Assembly: GCA_024195265.1 (NCBI GenBank)
Contig: JAJLRJ010000005.1
Span: 44,328,587-44,392,586 of the forward strand
Source of the DNA: Dendrophyllia cribrosa
Lineage: Eukaryota > Cnidaria > Anthozoa > Scleractinia > Dendrophylliidae
Length of the DNA: 64,000 nucleotides
Reading direction: 5' to 3'
Made by a program: the position numbers and the translations under genes. Numbering within the stretch: the first letter of the stretch is position 1; every line of letters starts with the position of its first letter. Shown here piece after piece: positions 1 through 10,790 of the stretch. A model generated the notes under the pieces. The model was given only the letters and a program-made list of their open reading frames with translations, ran no database searches and was not told where the DNA came from.

Positions 1-639
1 GCGCATTATCATTATCATGATCATTATCATTATCTCAATTCACGTGTATGGGAAACCTTTGTGAATTACAATTATAGATGTAGATCATTATCAGTTATTG
101 TATAAAACTCAAAAAAAAAAAACGCGCGTGACGTAATGGTCTCTATGGTTGCCTCGCCGTCAAGTTTGATTTTGCAGTGTATACTTTGCCGGAACAAACT
201 CAGTTTCGACCTACTTGTGAAGCACCACAGTCTGATTGTAAATGATTCTTCTTTCGCATTCAGAATTAGTAGAGTCGTACACCCGTGGGGATGGGGGTAG
301 GAAGAAGTACTTCCGAACCTGAAATCACGTGTTGACCTTCAAATTGCAATACGAGAAGAGGTACGACTGCGCATGCGTTAGATTATTACATGTCACCCGT
401 CAATCCCTGCCGCTCCTTTTCTAACGGTTACCAACAGGGCTTTAAAAGTTCCTCCACCCTGTTTTTAATCCCGGCGTTAACCATAACTATAATTTTTTGC
501 GTCATTAGAGCGCGCATTTAGAGCGGTTTTAACTATTAAGTATCGACAATAAGTTTACCTAGCGCTGAGCACGTTACTGTCTAAAACAAATGTAAATAGT
601 TTACAGTTTTGCGGCTATCCCGCGGTAAATGAATTAAGT
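1..639. other. Intergenic host DNA, no gene seen
   Basis: AT-rich DNA without a convincing reading frame. The first 36 bases are an (ATTATC)-type simple repeat. No conserved coding or RNA feature was recognised in the remainder. Confidence 0.5.
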
Positions 640-795
640 GGTTAGTTTCTAAACAAACTGTGGTGCTGCGTCGGTAGGGGAATGAAACATGAAAATTTAG
701 TTTTATCAACTTACTATTGATAAGGTAAATGAGCCACCGTAAAAAGTGATTAAAAAAGCTGACGTTTGAGTGCTATTCCTTCGCTTCCACGTCCA
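640..795 (-). repeat. Decayed Penelope-like element 3' terminal segment
   Basis: This stretch matches 63,390-63,545 almost throughout, sharing blocks such as GTGGTGCTGCGTCGGT, TTTAGTTTTATC and CCACCGTAAAAAG. In the right-hand copy the segment lies just downstream of a Penelope-like GIY-YIG coding end, so this is an orphan terminal segment of the same family. The hammerhead-like core visible on the right is destroyed here: both the CUGANGA box and the GAAA box are mutated. It is an old, inactive copy in the same orientation as the right one. Confidence 0.7.
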
Positions 796-1689
796 TGCTT
801 TTTGTGTACTTGATCCAGAGAATTCAAAGATTAGAAGAGTAACCATTTCAAGGTTTTCCCGTTGTGGCGGCTTGAACGAAAAATAAACACTTGGCATCAC
901 TTCCGTAGATAAAATGTAAATAAATTCGAATGTGGAATACAGTGTTTTTGTAGTCTGTTTGCACAGCTTTTGCCTACGAATCTAATATATATTAAGATAA
1001 ACTAAAAAAACACCTAAATTTGCTCCAAAAAATTCCTTTTTCCATACGTAGATAGCAATTCTCTTTTGTCATTTCTGATTAAAGGAAAACGAACTTCTTG
1101 GTATATTAAAATCCTATTCCTTTACTCATCAAGGTTCTCGAACTTTTAAAATGTATCTTTCAAAACAACTAAAAAATGCCAACTTTTCCACGATCAGTAT
1201 AACATTAATTCGACAGTAATTAATGACTCGAGCAAAAAAAATATTCTTCTGATTTACTCCACGGAATAAAAGATTGTTTTCTTAACACTATGCAATTATT
1301 GTAACGTTATTTTTCCTTATCCTTATCAAGTGTATCAGTAAAATTTGAAAATCAATCAGTTTAGCCGCAACTCTGGGTTCTGGGGCAAAAGGACATAAAT
1401 AATAAGAACGGAGGGGTGGGGAATCGAGGTGAGTGAAAAGCGGAGTTTTTTTCTTCTCTTCCCGCAGCCCACCCGAGTGAGTCGTATTTTTGTCTTCTTT
1501 ACCAGTCTCTCGACTAGCCTTTTACTCGGCCCAAAAAGTTGCGTGCAAAGGATGCTAAGGGTGTGTTCGATTTAAGGGGGGGACTCTACCTGAATGTTTT
1601 TTTTTTTCGCCACTTAACATGGCTTGAACCCTTTAACTCCCAAGAGTGCTAAGGAACAAAATTCAAGAAAAATCCCAATTTTCATTTTG
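796..1689. other. Intergenic host DNA, no gene seen
   Basis: AT-rich sequence with short reading frames only. Around 1,440-1,580 there is a pyrimidine-rich stretch and a phrase (GGGTGTGTTCGATTT) that looks like a MITE fragment, but no paired terminus was found. Confidence 0.35.
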
Positions 1690-1806
1690 TAAAATATTGA
1701 AAAACTAATGCTGCCATGAAAAAGTACTGCCGAAGAGGTTTCATTTGAATGGTCACACCACAGGATTTCGCCCTTAGACTTAAAAGTTAGAACTACACTG
1801 CATGTC
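1690..1806. repeat. Dispersed single copy of the 106-bp repeat unit
   Basis: The phrases AAGTACTGC, TTTCATTTGAATGGTCACAC, AGGATTTC and AAAAGTTAGAAC occur in the same order as in the tandem array at 6,030-6,960. This is therefore a solitary, diverged copy of the same unit about 4.3 kb upstream. Confidence 0.65.
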
Positions 1807-3565
1807 TCCATAATTGACTCTGGGAGGAAATATCTTGTTCACGTTTCAACGTTTTGATGCCAGAAATGCATGCACCAGACTCACTCTTTCATGCGGAAAC
1901 TTTATGTTGTGAAGTTGTTTGCTTCTTGGATGCTCATGCTCGTCCTAAAGTTCAGCCGGAATTTTCTAGATACCCCCGCAGTCGCTAATGACGTAACTTT
2001 CTTTTGAAGATCTCGGATTACCCCACAGAAAAACAAGGGCTTTCGTTCTATAAAATAACAATAAATTAAAATTGGACACAGGAGACCGACGCCTGAGAAC
2101 GTCTGATTTGAATGTTTCTGAACAGAAATGACAGCGTTATCTTATGTTTAAGTAATATTTAATAACAAGGTTGAAAGGTAAAATAGTTTCAAAGACGAGA
2201 ATATTTAAAGAGCCGTACGTCACGAGCATTTGACTGCTTTTTGGTCAAAATTCTGCCTGCTGAAATTATTGATAAGTGATCATAAGTACCTTCAATTATG
2301 CAAAAAAAATTATCGATTTTTCAAAGACACGGAGAAAGAAATTGAAAAATTTAGTCTAAACTTTTCAAATTGCAATCCATTTCCATCCATTCAGCGCTAA
2401 AATCACATATACATAATCAGATAATAGCTTCAGTGCTGTTTACAGAACTGGACCATTATTTTAAAATTTCCTTTGATACAAATACGTAGAACATGTCTAA
2501 AACTAAATGATTTTGGTTGTCGGCTTTGCCAACTGCACAGCTCAGTGAAATTTCCTTTACTTAAGTGGCTATTTAGCTTTAAAGGATTTAAAAGCTGCAA
2601 AACGAAGATCTTTTAACCCGCAGTTCAAATGAGGTTTGTCACCTGAGGTGTGAAAATTGTCACCTCAGACATCAATTTTTTGAAAGTTCAACTTCAGCTC
2701 CATACGTCTTTGGCAATGAGTAAATGTGGATAAATTTGAGGCATTTGGTCCTTAAATGAACTTGTTAAAGTCAAGTCTACCACTTTTATAAATTTCAATA
2801 AAAAATAATGAATGTACACAGTATGAGTCCATATGACGCGGGTGAGCTGTACAACATAAATGACTTTAGAACAAAGTGCTTGAAGCTTCGCTCAGTATGT
2901 TTTTTAGTTATTTTTATCGTGATCTTTAATTCATACATACATACATACATAAAACATACATACATACATCATCAAACCCCGATATTTCATTGTTTGATTG
3001 CATTGTTTTTTCTTGATCCTTTGTTTTATTTCGTGCTACAGTTCATCTGTCGGATAACAAATTAATCTTAACTTTATACTGAATAACGAGTCCATTAATA
3101 TATTCTCCCTGTATTCATTCAGATCTGTCTTATCGGAGCTAGAATTTTTTCCCCCTGTTTTCGTACAGTACGTTTTCCCCTTTTTGCTTGGTTTACGGGC
3201 TTTGCAATGCGTTTTGCTCGTGAAAAGGATAACGATCCGTTCTAGAAAGTTCAGCTAACCAAAAAACACGAGAAGAGCATGAACAGACATGAACAAAGCA
3301 ACACGCTCTTCCTTTGTTATCCGGCAAAAAACAAAATCTTTCAATAAAATGATTCAGTTGTATTTGTATTCCCTCTCAGCATGCTACATAATAAGCCGTG
3401 TTTAATTCCGGACCTATTTATAGCTTTTAGAGCTAAACATACTGTATTTAGAGTCTCGCCCTAATGACTAAGCCATCAGTATTGACTTCGAGGTCCGCGT
3501 GCTTCTCTCGGCCAACCAAGTGCTTTCAATTTAGTCGGAGTTCATTATTTTACGGAGCTTCAAAA
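1807..3565. other. Intergenic host DNA with CATA microsatellite
   Basis: No supported gene. A (CATA)n microsatellite with one interruption lies at 2,931-2,969. The region directly upstream of 3,566 is the presumed 5' flank of the first host gene; no canonical TATA box stands out. Confidence 0.45.
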
Positions 3566-4522
3566 ATGGAACGAAGAAACAGCTATTCCAGGAAGTGGAA
3601 GGTTGTTACATCAGCGGCAAGAATCGCTATCGCCAAAAACAATCGCGAAACATTGTCACTTGCAAGAACCAGCAAAGGGCTGTCTAGCGAGTCGGACTGG
3701 GCAGTGAAAAGCTTTTACAAAGAGAAGGCCGAAGCCAATAGTTTTCTCCAAGAAGTGTATGACCACAGTAAAAAGAATCGTGTTAAAAAAGCTAACTGCG
3801 ATGAAAATGAGAGTGGAAATATCGAGTTACGAAAAGAAAAGAAATTACAACGCTTTAAGCTACCGAGTCTAGACGTCAACCAGATGGAAAAATCTCAAAG
3901 ACGACTTCAAGAGTTTTTGTCGCAGGAAGATACTTCAGGCGCCCAATTAGAAAATAACGGAATGGGACCGTTGAAAAAAAGGAACAGTGGAAAAGAGCTC
4001 AAAGATAATACAGTTGGACAATTGAAAACGAGCAGTGGAAAAGAGTTTAAAGAAGTTGGACAGTTACAAGAAAGGAACAGTGCGAAAAAACATAAAGTGA
4101 ATACGGTTGCACAGTTAAAAGGAAAAAACAGTGAAAACGAACTTCCAATAGATAGAATTGGAGAGTTGAAAGAAAGGAACAATGAAAGTGAACTTGAAGA
4201 AAACAACCTTGAAAAACGTCTTGATGATAGCGACACAAACGTTCCAACTGCGACGAAACCTTTCAAAGTTCGCGCTGGAACATCGAGTATATGCTTCTCT
4301 TGCTATCACTTTCATCGGAAAAATTCGCCTTCAGCGTACGGGTCCAATATGGAAAGAAAATGGTCAGACGAGCTTCGATTGAATGACTCAAACAAATCAA
4401 GTAAGAACGAGTTCCGAAAGCTCAGCCTTCCTATGATTCGACGGATGTCCCTGGACCAAAATAGAACTTATGACGTATATAACCCCCACTTATCCATCGA
4501 GGGGTGCGAGGCGCATATGTAA
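3566..4522 (+). CDS. Uncharacterised basic protein, paralogue 1 (318 aa, single exon)
   Basis: I do not recognise a family. The frame is open further upstream to 3,464, but I choose the ATG at 3,566 because the protein from there (MERRNSYSRK) aligns with the start of the gene at 7,624 (MERKNSYSK). Shared blocks in order are an N-terminal Ser/Lys-rich segment, the motif GLSSES followed by FYxEKAxANxFLQ, a QRRxQEFLS block, a PFxVRxxTSxICFSC block containing two cysteines, and a C-terminal FRKLSxPM segment. Residues about 130-230 are an expanded low-complexity tract in which QLKxxNSxxEL-like units repeat; this accounts for most of the length difference from its paralogue. The protein is Lys/Ser/Asn-rich with no signal peptide or membrane helix. 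A polyadenylation hexamer AATAAA lies at 4,699-4,704. An intron-containing gene model could differ. Confidence 0.6.
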   Translation: MERRNSYSRKWKVVTSAARIAIAKNNRETLSLARTSKGLSSESDWAVKSFYKEKAEANSFLQEVYDHSKKNRVKKANCDENESGNIELRKEKKLQRFKLPSLDVNQMEKSQRRLQEFLSQEDTSGAQLENNGMGPLKKRNSGKELKDNTVGQLKTSSGKEFKEVGQLQERNSAKKHKVNTVAQLKGKNSENELPIDRIGELKERNNESELEENNLEKRLDDSDTNVPTATKPFKVRAGTSSICFSCYHFHRKNSPSAYGSNMERKWSDELRLNDSNKSSKNEFRKLSLPMIRRMSLDQNRTYDVYNPHLSIEGCEAHM

Positions 4523-5559
4523 GAACAAAGAAAAAAGCATAGTGTGTAATTTTGAGAGCGCGGTTATATTGAGTTACTGAATGAAGAAAAAAACTGTAGG
4601 TTTGATATAGGTTTTGGGTCAGTTTAGCTTTGGGTGCTTGGAAATCAAGAAACACAGTATTGCTTTGAGTACATCCGTTGTTTGAAATATTGAATGTAAA
4701 TAAAAATGATTTATCATGCTGATATAATGAGTTGCTTCACCGATTTCAACTTTTATGGGTGACGTCTCCAGTCCACACTTTGTGAAGATTACGGTTGTAT
4801 TATCAGTCTTACAAACTAATTAGTCAGCAACTGATCTTCAAAGATTACACGTCAAAGATGTGAATTTGCCTACCCATTTTCAGACCTAGCCCTTACATTT
4901 CCCCCCAACCCCCCCCCCCCCCCCCACCTCCACCCCACCTCCACCCCACCCCCTCCTGTTTCAAGCCAAAATGACAAAAATATATACCTTATCCAGTCTT
5001 AAAAGCAAAACATGACCACTCTTAGAATATATAGTCGACTTCTATAACAATATTTGGCAAAACGTCTAAAACGTCACAACCGTTTGGGCTTTACATACCG
5101 ATATAGCTTATAAAGGGTTGCACCTCCCCACCTCCCCCCACCGCTCCCTCTACCATTTGTGGTCTTTAGAGTCTCACCATGAATACTCATGTCAGTCATT
5201 TCACAATCTGCGGAGTTTGTACTAGCGCTTGTAGACCTGCGCAGAGAGTTTCAAGATTCTCTCAGTCAAGAGCAGTCAGAACAGTCAGAACGTGGAACTT
5301 ACTCCCCTCCAAACTTTACAATCTTTCAAATCGGCCGCCATGCCTGCTATCGGATCCATGCAGGTCCCTGGCCAATTGCGAAGACAATAAGACACTGCTT
5401 TCGGCCATTTAGCATTCGCTGAATTAGGATTACTTCTTGAATTAAGAGCTTTCAATTTAAAGCTCGATATTTTATTACGGCAATGTGTAAGAACGAAAAA
5501 AAAAACAGTAATCCCAGGCTTGAGTATGGTATGTTTCAACATCAGTATTCTTAATCGCT
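4523..5559. other. Intergenic, C-rich tract
   Basis: This holds the 3' flank of the first host gene. At 4,901-4,955 there is a nearly pure C run followed by CCACCTCCACC-like units. From 5,163 a phrase TTTAGAGTCTCACC resembles the sequence upstream of the first gene at 3,450, a hint of a decayed copy, but no coding homology is visible until 5,560. Confidence 0.4.
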
Positions 5560-5690
5560 ACCGACAAAAACGACAATGTTCTTTAAAAGCTTAGCTAGTT
5601 CCCACAAGTTTGACTCGGAATAGATTTGATGACGTCAATACCCCCTATCTACCCTCCCCAGGGAGCTAGCTAGAAGCATCGCTAAAATGC
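5560..5690 (+). pseudogene. Fossil 3' fragment of a third paralogue
   Basis: The phrase GATGACGTCAATACCCCC, followed by a CTATC(T)ACC and GGGGAG-like run, parallels the 3' coding end of the gene at 7,624 (TCTGACGTCAATACCTCC at 8,380-8,397) and, less closely, the end of the first gene. Reading frames around it are broken. I infer a decayed third tandem copy whose middle was lost; the match is short, so this is tentative. Confidence 0.4.
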
Positions 5691-6029
5691 ACAGAATGTG
5701 AGTTATTTCATAGTTTTTACACGTATTGCCTATAAATTGTCAGTTTTTCAGTGGCTACAACTGAAGTCAATTTTAAAACCGGGCTATCTGTCATGCATTC
5801 TCTAGCTCTTTCTTTGGAGAAATAAAATGATAATTAATGTGAGATAGTATACGAGATGTTGTTAATTATGCATAAAATTGTAAGATGTTGCATGCCATCT
5901 GATTGGTCGAGGAACAATTTCGTAGACATTTCGCTCTCTTTGTTTTTAAAAGAAAGGATAAAGATAAATAATACATTCCAAAGAGTATTTTTGTTGACCC
6001 TTTTATTTTTACTTACTGACTTGACCCTT
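5691..6029. other. Intergenic, no gene seen
   Basis: AT-rich spacer leading into the tandem repeat array. Only short frames with no recognisable product. Confidence 0.4.
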
Positions 6030-6960
6030 TTAAAAAAAACGACCACCTTGTACAGCATATTAAACAGTACCACAGGAACGTTCTGTTCAGCAGCTTTCAT
6101 TTGAATGGTCGCACTTTAGGATTTCATCCACAGACTCAAAAGTTAGAACCACCTTGTACAGCATAATAAACAGTACCACGGGAAAGTACTGCTCAGTAGC
6201 TTTCATTTGAATGGTCACACTTTAGGATTTCATCCACAGACTCAAAAGTTAGAACCACCTTGTACAGCATAATAAACAGTACCACAGGAAAGTACTGCTC
6301 AGTAGCTTTCATTTGAATGGTTACACTTTAGGATTTCATCCACAGACTCAAAAGTTAGAACCACCTTGTACAGCATAATAAACAGTACCACAGGAAAGTA
6401 CTGCTCAGTAGCTTTCATTTGAATGGTTACACTTTAGGATTTCATCCACAGACTCAAAAGTTAGAACCACCTTGTATAGCATAATAAACAGTACCACAGG
6501 AAAGTACTGCTCAGAAGCTTTCATTTGAATGGTTACACTTTAGGATTTCATCCAAAGACTCAAAAGTTAGTATAAAAGTTGTACAGCATAATAAACAGTA
6601 CCACTGAGGAAAGTTTTGCTCAGCAAAATTCTTTTAAATCGGTCACAATTCGAGGATTTTATCCACAGAGTTACGAGTTAGAGCCACCTTATGCAGCATA
6701 ATAAACAATTTACTAAATGCAAGTTCTGCTCAGAAGCTGTTATTTGAATGGTCACAGTTCAAGGATTTCATCCGCGGCTAAAAAGTGAGAGCCGCCTTGT
6801 TCTACATAACAACGAACAGGTACAGAGCAGGAGAGTTCTGCTGAATCGGCGTTTATTTCAATGGTCACACTCACAGACAGAAATACTCTTAGAACCACCT
6901 CGCACAGCATAATTAACAATACCACCGGAAAGTATAGCTCTTGTTTGAAGTGGTCACAAA
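6030..6960. repeat. Tandem array of a 106-bp repeat
   Basis: The phrase TTTCATTTGAATGGT recurs with exact 106-bp spacing: the following TTTAGG ends at 6,120, 6,226, 6,332, 6,438 and 6,544. Each unit also carries CATCCACAGACTCAAAAGTTAG, CACCTTGTACAGCATAATAAACAGTACC and AAAGTACTGC in order. Five central copies are nearly identical; copies from about 6,600 onward are progressively diverged and of uneven length. No reading frame spans the array, so it is noncoding. Confidence 0.9.
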
Positions 6961-7623
6961 CTTGATTGGAAGATTTCATCCACAACTTCGGTACACAACG
7001 AAACACTTAGCTCGATGATTTTAAAACAAGTCGTCGTCGCAGGCACATTCTTGGTACTTTGAATTAACGCTGAAAATACGGCCAAGGCTTTATAAAAAAA
7101 AACCCTTTCTGTTTGTTTCAATTTTGTGTTTGTTAAACTGGGCTCTATAATGACAGCTGTGTGTTCTATGCTGTGAGCGTTAATACGCCTAGTCATGACA
7201 GACTGCAACATTTTCTGTATGCCAAAGCAAACATAAGAGTTCGTTAAGCAGCTAGAAGCTATCAATGAATCAGTGTGACAAAAACTACTTCTTTTGCTGT
7301 GATAATTTGTTGTGTTGTGCTCTCCGTTTCATCGCCGGGTGGAACCGAAACAATTCCGGTATGCAGGCAATTAACTTGGCTTTATTGTTTTGAACCATAA
7401 TTGTAAAATTAGAACATTTTATTGGCATACAAAAGGTTCGAGCTATAAATAGCAAGAAAAGCCTCAAAATAATTGTTTTGTATTTCTAGTTATGTTTATT
7501 GCTTTTTCGGCAGTTGTTCAATAAGTGACGGAACAATTGCATGTCATGATCAGTTTAACTCATGTTTACACCATATTGACTTAGCAAGAGTTCGGCTTTA
7601 TTCTACTATCGACGGTTAACAAA
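6961..7623. other. Intergenic, 5' flank of second host gene
   Basis: No gene recognised. The last 100 bases are the presumed promoter and leader of the gene starting at 7,624; no clear TATA box is seen. Confidence 0.4.
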
Positions 7624-8493
7624 ATGGAAAGAAAAAATAGCTATTCCAAGATAGTGTCTGCTCCGACATCAGCAGCACGCGTAGCTAGCGTCAAAAACAA
7701 CCATGAAACGCTGTTACTTGCAAGGGCTAGGAAAGGACTGTCTAGCGAGTCGAACGGGACACTGCGGAACTTTTACAGAGAGAAGGCTAAAGCTAACAAC
7801 TTCCTTCAAAACGTTCACAGCAAAAGCACTGAAATGTTAAAGGCAAAGCGCGATAAAGATGAAAAGGTTACTGTTGACGACAGAGTGGAAGAGAGGATTG
7901 GTGTTATTTCGAGAAATGAAGTAAGAGATATAATGAAAGCTCAAAGGAGAAGACGAGCAAGTTTGGACATTAGCAAGACTGAAGAAACTCAAAGACGAAT
8001 CCAGGAGTTTTTATCGCGAGATATTCCGGGCGGCTCGGCAAAAAACGAGCAGCCGAGACAGTTAAACAGCATTAGCGTTGGAAAGAGCGTTGTGCCGAGT
8101 GAATTTGGAAAAAAAATCCCTGAAGATGATGAGAAAACGAACGCCGAAACTCCTAAACCTTTTAGGGTTCGCTCTCGTACATCCGGGATTTGCTTTTCTT
8201 GTTCTCACTGCAACTTGCATTGCTTGCCTCCATCTCGCCGCACAAGCGTTCCAAATATGGCAAGAAAATCAGCCTCAGAAGAATATCGATTATGTGATCC
8301 TTGGAAATCAAGCAAGACCCAGTTCAGGAAGCTTAGCTTTCCCATGTCTAGCCACGTGTTTTTAAACCAAAATAGAATTTCTGACGTCAATACCTCCTAC
8401 CTGTCCTCCACGGGGAGTGGTACTACATCTAGTGGTGTTAACACAGGAACAAATTCGAAACCGGCGATTCAGTCTCCAAGTTTGGGAGACTAA
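7624..8493 (+). CDS. Uncharacterised basic protein, paralogue 2 (289 aa, single exon)
   Basis: Tandem paralogue of the gene at 3,566. It begins MERKNSYSKI and shares, in order, SAARVA, ETLLLARARKGLSSES, NFYREKAKANNFLQ, a TQRRIQEFLS block, the PFRVRSRTSGICFSC block and a C-terminal FRKLSFPM block. It lacks the long QLK-repeat insertion of the first copy and has a longer Ser/Thr/Gly-rich tail. A basic RRRRAS stretch near residue 118 could be a nuclear-localisation or phosphorylation site, but this is speculation. There is no signal peptide or membrane helix. I do not recognise a function. That both copies are uninterrupted over their shared length argues for real coding. Confidence 0.65.
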   Translation: MERKNSYSKIVSAPTSAARVASVKNNHETLLLARARKGLSSESNGTLRNFYREKAKANNFLQNVHSKSTEMLKAKRDKDEKVTVDDRVEERIGVISRNEVRDIMKAQRRRRASLDISKTEETQRRIQEFLSRDIPGGSAKNEQPRQLNSISVGKSVVPSEFGKKIPEDDEKTNAETPKPFRVRSRTSGICFSCSHCNLHCLPPSRRTSVPNMARKSASEEYRLCDPWKSSKTQFRKLSFPMSSHVFLNQNRISDVNTSYLSSTGSGTTSSGVNTGTNSKPAIQSPSLGD

Positions 8494-8944
8494 GCCAGTA
8501 TTGTAACCGGCCGCGGAAAGCTTGCGGTATGTTCAAGTTCTATTTTTAAGGTACACTGTGTGGTGTTATAAATTAAATTTTACAAAATTATCTGGATGCT
8601 ACGAGCGGCATTTTAATTACAATTGCATGCACCAGTCTACTCTACATTAAAAGGTAGTTTCGTACTACCAACCTCCCAAAGTAAAATCTTGCGACATGGT
8701 TTTTCCGAAGACAGCGTTCATTAAACTCATAATGTTTCAATACAAAATTTTATACAACATACTTCCTACTCAAAGGGGTCAATGCCGTGATGGCATCTTG
8801 AACCTTTATCTAAGATTAAAAAACAAACTTTAAACCACTTGTTAGTCCTTTGCGTCAAAATTTTCTCTTTGTTAGTTACGTTTCAGATGTGGTGGTTTGA
8901 AAAAACGCACGAAAGACTTATTTAAATCAAAGTGAAACTACAGT
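8494..8944. other. Intergenic, 3' flank of second host gene
   Basis: No gene recognised; contains the presumed 3' UTR of the gene ending at 8,493, with AT-rich candidates for poly(A) signals around 8,565-8,580. Confidence 0.4.
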
Positions 8945-9140
8945 CGATCACCTCTCGTAAGCGACCACTTCTCCTAACCGACCACTTTTGATTTCCAAAA
9001 TACCAAATTTCTTCCTGTCAAGCTGTCATTATAGTTGAAACCTCTCGCTAGCGATTACCTCTTGTAAGCGACGGCGATTCGACTTTTTCTATTGTTTTTA
9101 ACCTCTGGTAATCGACCATTCGCCCATATTACTGACTAGA
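8945..9140. repeat. Dispersed repeat with CTCGTAAGCGACC motif
   Basis: The phrases CTCTCGTAAGCGACCAC, CTAACCGACCAC, CTCTTGTAAGCGAC and CTGGTAATCGACCA repeat imperfectly. This is the pattern of the ends of pogo/Tigger-like DNA transposons or their MITEs in invertebrates. No transposase frame is present. Family assignment is inference. Confidence 0.4.
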
Positions 9141-9239
9141 ATCGAGTTTTTAAAAAATCCTTTTAATCACTTTTAGGATACTTCATTTTTTTTAGCACCT
9201 TCTTACTTCGTTATCCTAGTTTTAAATCCAGAGCATCAC

Positions 9240-9545
9240 TTGGAGGCAGGTCCTTTACTTGCGCTGCGCCAAAGCTCTGGAATGCGCTATCCGCTTCAGT
9301 GATGTTAGAAGCGCCGAGAATGTTGATGTTTTTAAAACAAAGTTAAAAACGCACCTTTTTCGCTTAGCATTTTTATCATAGCTTTGTATTTTGTAGGCTT
9401 TTATATTTTTAATGTGGTATGTTCTATTAATTTTAATAAGGATTTCTTTTTATTTATTTTATCTAATCCGTGTTATGCGCATTTGAACATTTTTATGAAA
9501 TTTGCGCAATACAAATTGTATTATTATTATTATTATTATTGTATT
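9240..9545 (+). pseudogene. 3' end of a CR1/L2-like LINE (fossil)
   Basis: Across one frameshift, the plus strand reads an APKLWNALSASV segment and then VFKTKLKTHLFRLAF before a stop near 9,380. This is the pattern of the C-terminal end of many CR1/L2-clade reverse-transcriptase proteins (LWNxLP ... FKxxLKTxLF). It is followed by an AT-rich 3' UTR and an (ATT)n tail at about 9,519-9,541, as expected for a LINE 3' end. The 5' part is missing. Confidence 0.65.
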
Positions 9546-10496
9546 ACTACAGACGCAAAATGAGTAATGTGTTACAGTACTAGTAGAACTCCAATATACG
9601 AAATTTTTGTCCCTTGGCTTACACCAAAACTTACAAGGATGCTCCGCCCTGAGATCCAAACCATTACCCTTTCATATACCTTTCATTGAAAATGGTACCC
9701 CTTTCATATAGTGCGATTTTTTATATATTTTGAAAGGCCCTTTTTACAATACTTAAATGGCAGCTTTCCCTACCTTTTTTATACTTCAACTCGCGTTTTC
9801 GCTACCCTTTTCTATTCTTCGTGAAATCCCTACTTTTTCATATACTTCAACTCGTGAAATTCCGACCCTTTCATATACCTCCAGCTTAAAAAAGGTATCC
9901 TTTTCGGGCGGAGCATCCCGGTATAGCCCATTATAGGGCGTATCCCCTCCCCGGGCTTTGTACACTGAAATTACTACAGTTTCATACATGCCCGGGGAGG
10001 GGGGGGGAGGGTACTCCCATATATGAGCTATATAGGTATGTGCCGCTGTGACGGGTATGGTTTTCAGGCAGTTTAGTCTGGGGTAGGGTATAGTAATCAC
10101 AGATTTTTGGTCTAGAATAGGGTATCATTTTCCGCGAAACTGATCAGTGGCATGTAGAATTTAGTCTAGACAAGGTTTTACTGGCAAATGGCATTTAAAA
10201 ATCGGTACGGCGGGCAGTACGACATTTTTACTGACCCCTGTTAACTAATAACTGTGATAGTGAGCGAGTTTCTGGAAAATAGCGAGTCTGGAATAGGTCT
10301 ATGATAGGGTAGGGTTTTTCGGTGTTTAGTCTAGAATAGGGTTGCAAAATGCAGCTAAAATGGTCTAGTATAGGTTAAGGGTCTTAGAGTCCCAGCGGCA
10401 CACCCCCACCAAAAAATTTGCAGAGTACCCCCCCCCCCCCCCCCTCCCCCGGGCATACATGCTATATCAGTGATTCAAAGTTCAGTCCCCTGTGGT
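9546..10496. other. Intergenic repeats, pyrimidine and C tracts
   Basis: No gene. From 9,660 to 9,900 the phrase CTTTCATATAC recurs irregularly. From 10,080 to 10,380 phrases of the type GTCTAGAATAGGGTA recur. A run of about 20 C residues lies at 10,425-10,450 and a G run at 9,995-10,010. These look like diverged interspersed repeats. Confidence 0.4.
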
Positions 10497-10790
10497 CTGA
10501 CCTCCGGTTGTGCCTAAATCATACCGCCCAGAAGGACGTTGGACACCATATTGAGACTTATATAACGTAATGTTGACACTTAGAATTTTATTCAAAAAGT
10601 AAAAAAGAAAATCTAAAATCCCCACTCAGGATTGAACCTGTGACCTCAGCTAGGCTTAGGCTTACATAGCCTACCGTACCAGAGTACCACCTAGCTTCTC
10701 GGGTTGCTTACTGCTACTCCGTTATATAAGTCTCAATAAGGTGTCCGACGTCCTTTTGACGGTATGATTTGGGCTTGACCCTGACCTCCT
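10497..10790. mobile_element. Inverted-repeat MITE enclosing a tRNA-like core
   Basis: Arms of about 70 bp pair imperfectly: AAATCATACCG, GGACGT and ATTGAGACTTATATAACG on the left recur as reverse complements on the right (CGTTATATAAGTCTCAAT, CGGTATGATTT). The ~150 bp between them contains, on the minus strand at 10,619-10,700, a pol III-like A box (TGGTACTCTGG...GG) and B box (GGTTCAATCCT) in tRNA spacing. No transposase is present. It could be a foldback transposon that captured a tRNA-like SINE head. Confidence 0.6.

Noticed and set aside
2808..3065. 85-residue frame over the CATA microsatellite
   Set aside because: Short, hydrophobic by chance, includes a microsatellite and no homology to a recognised protein.
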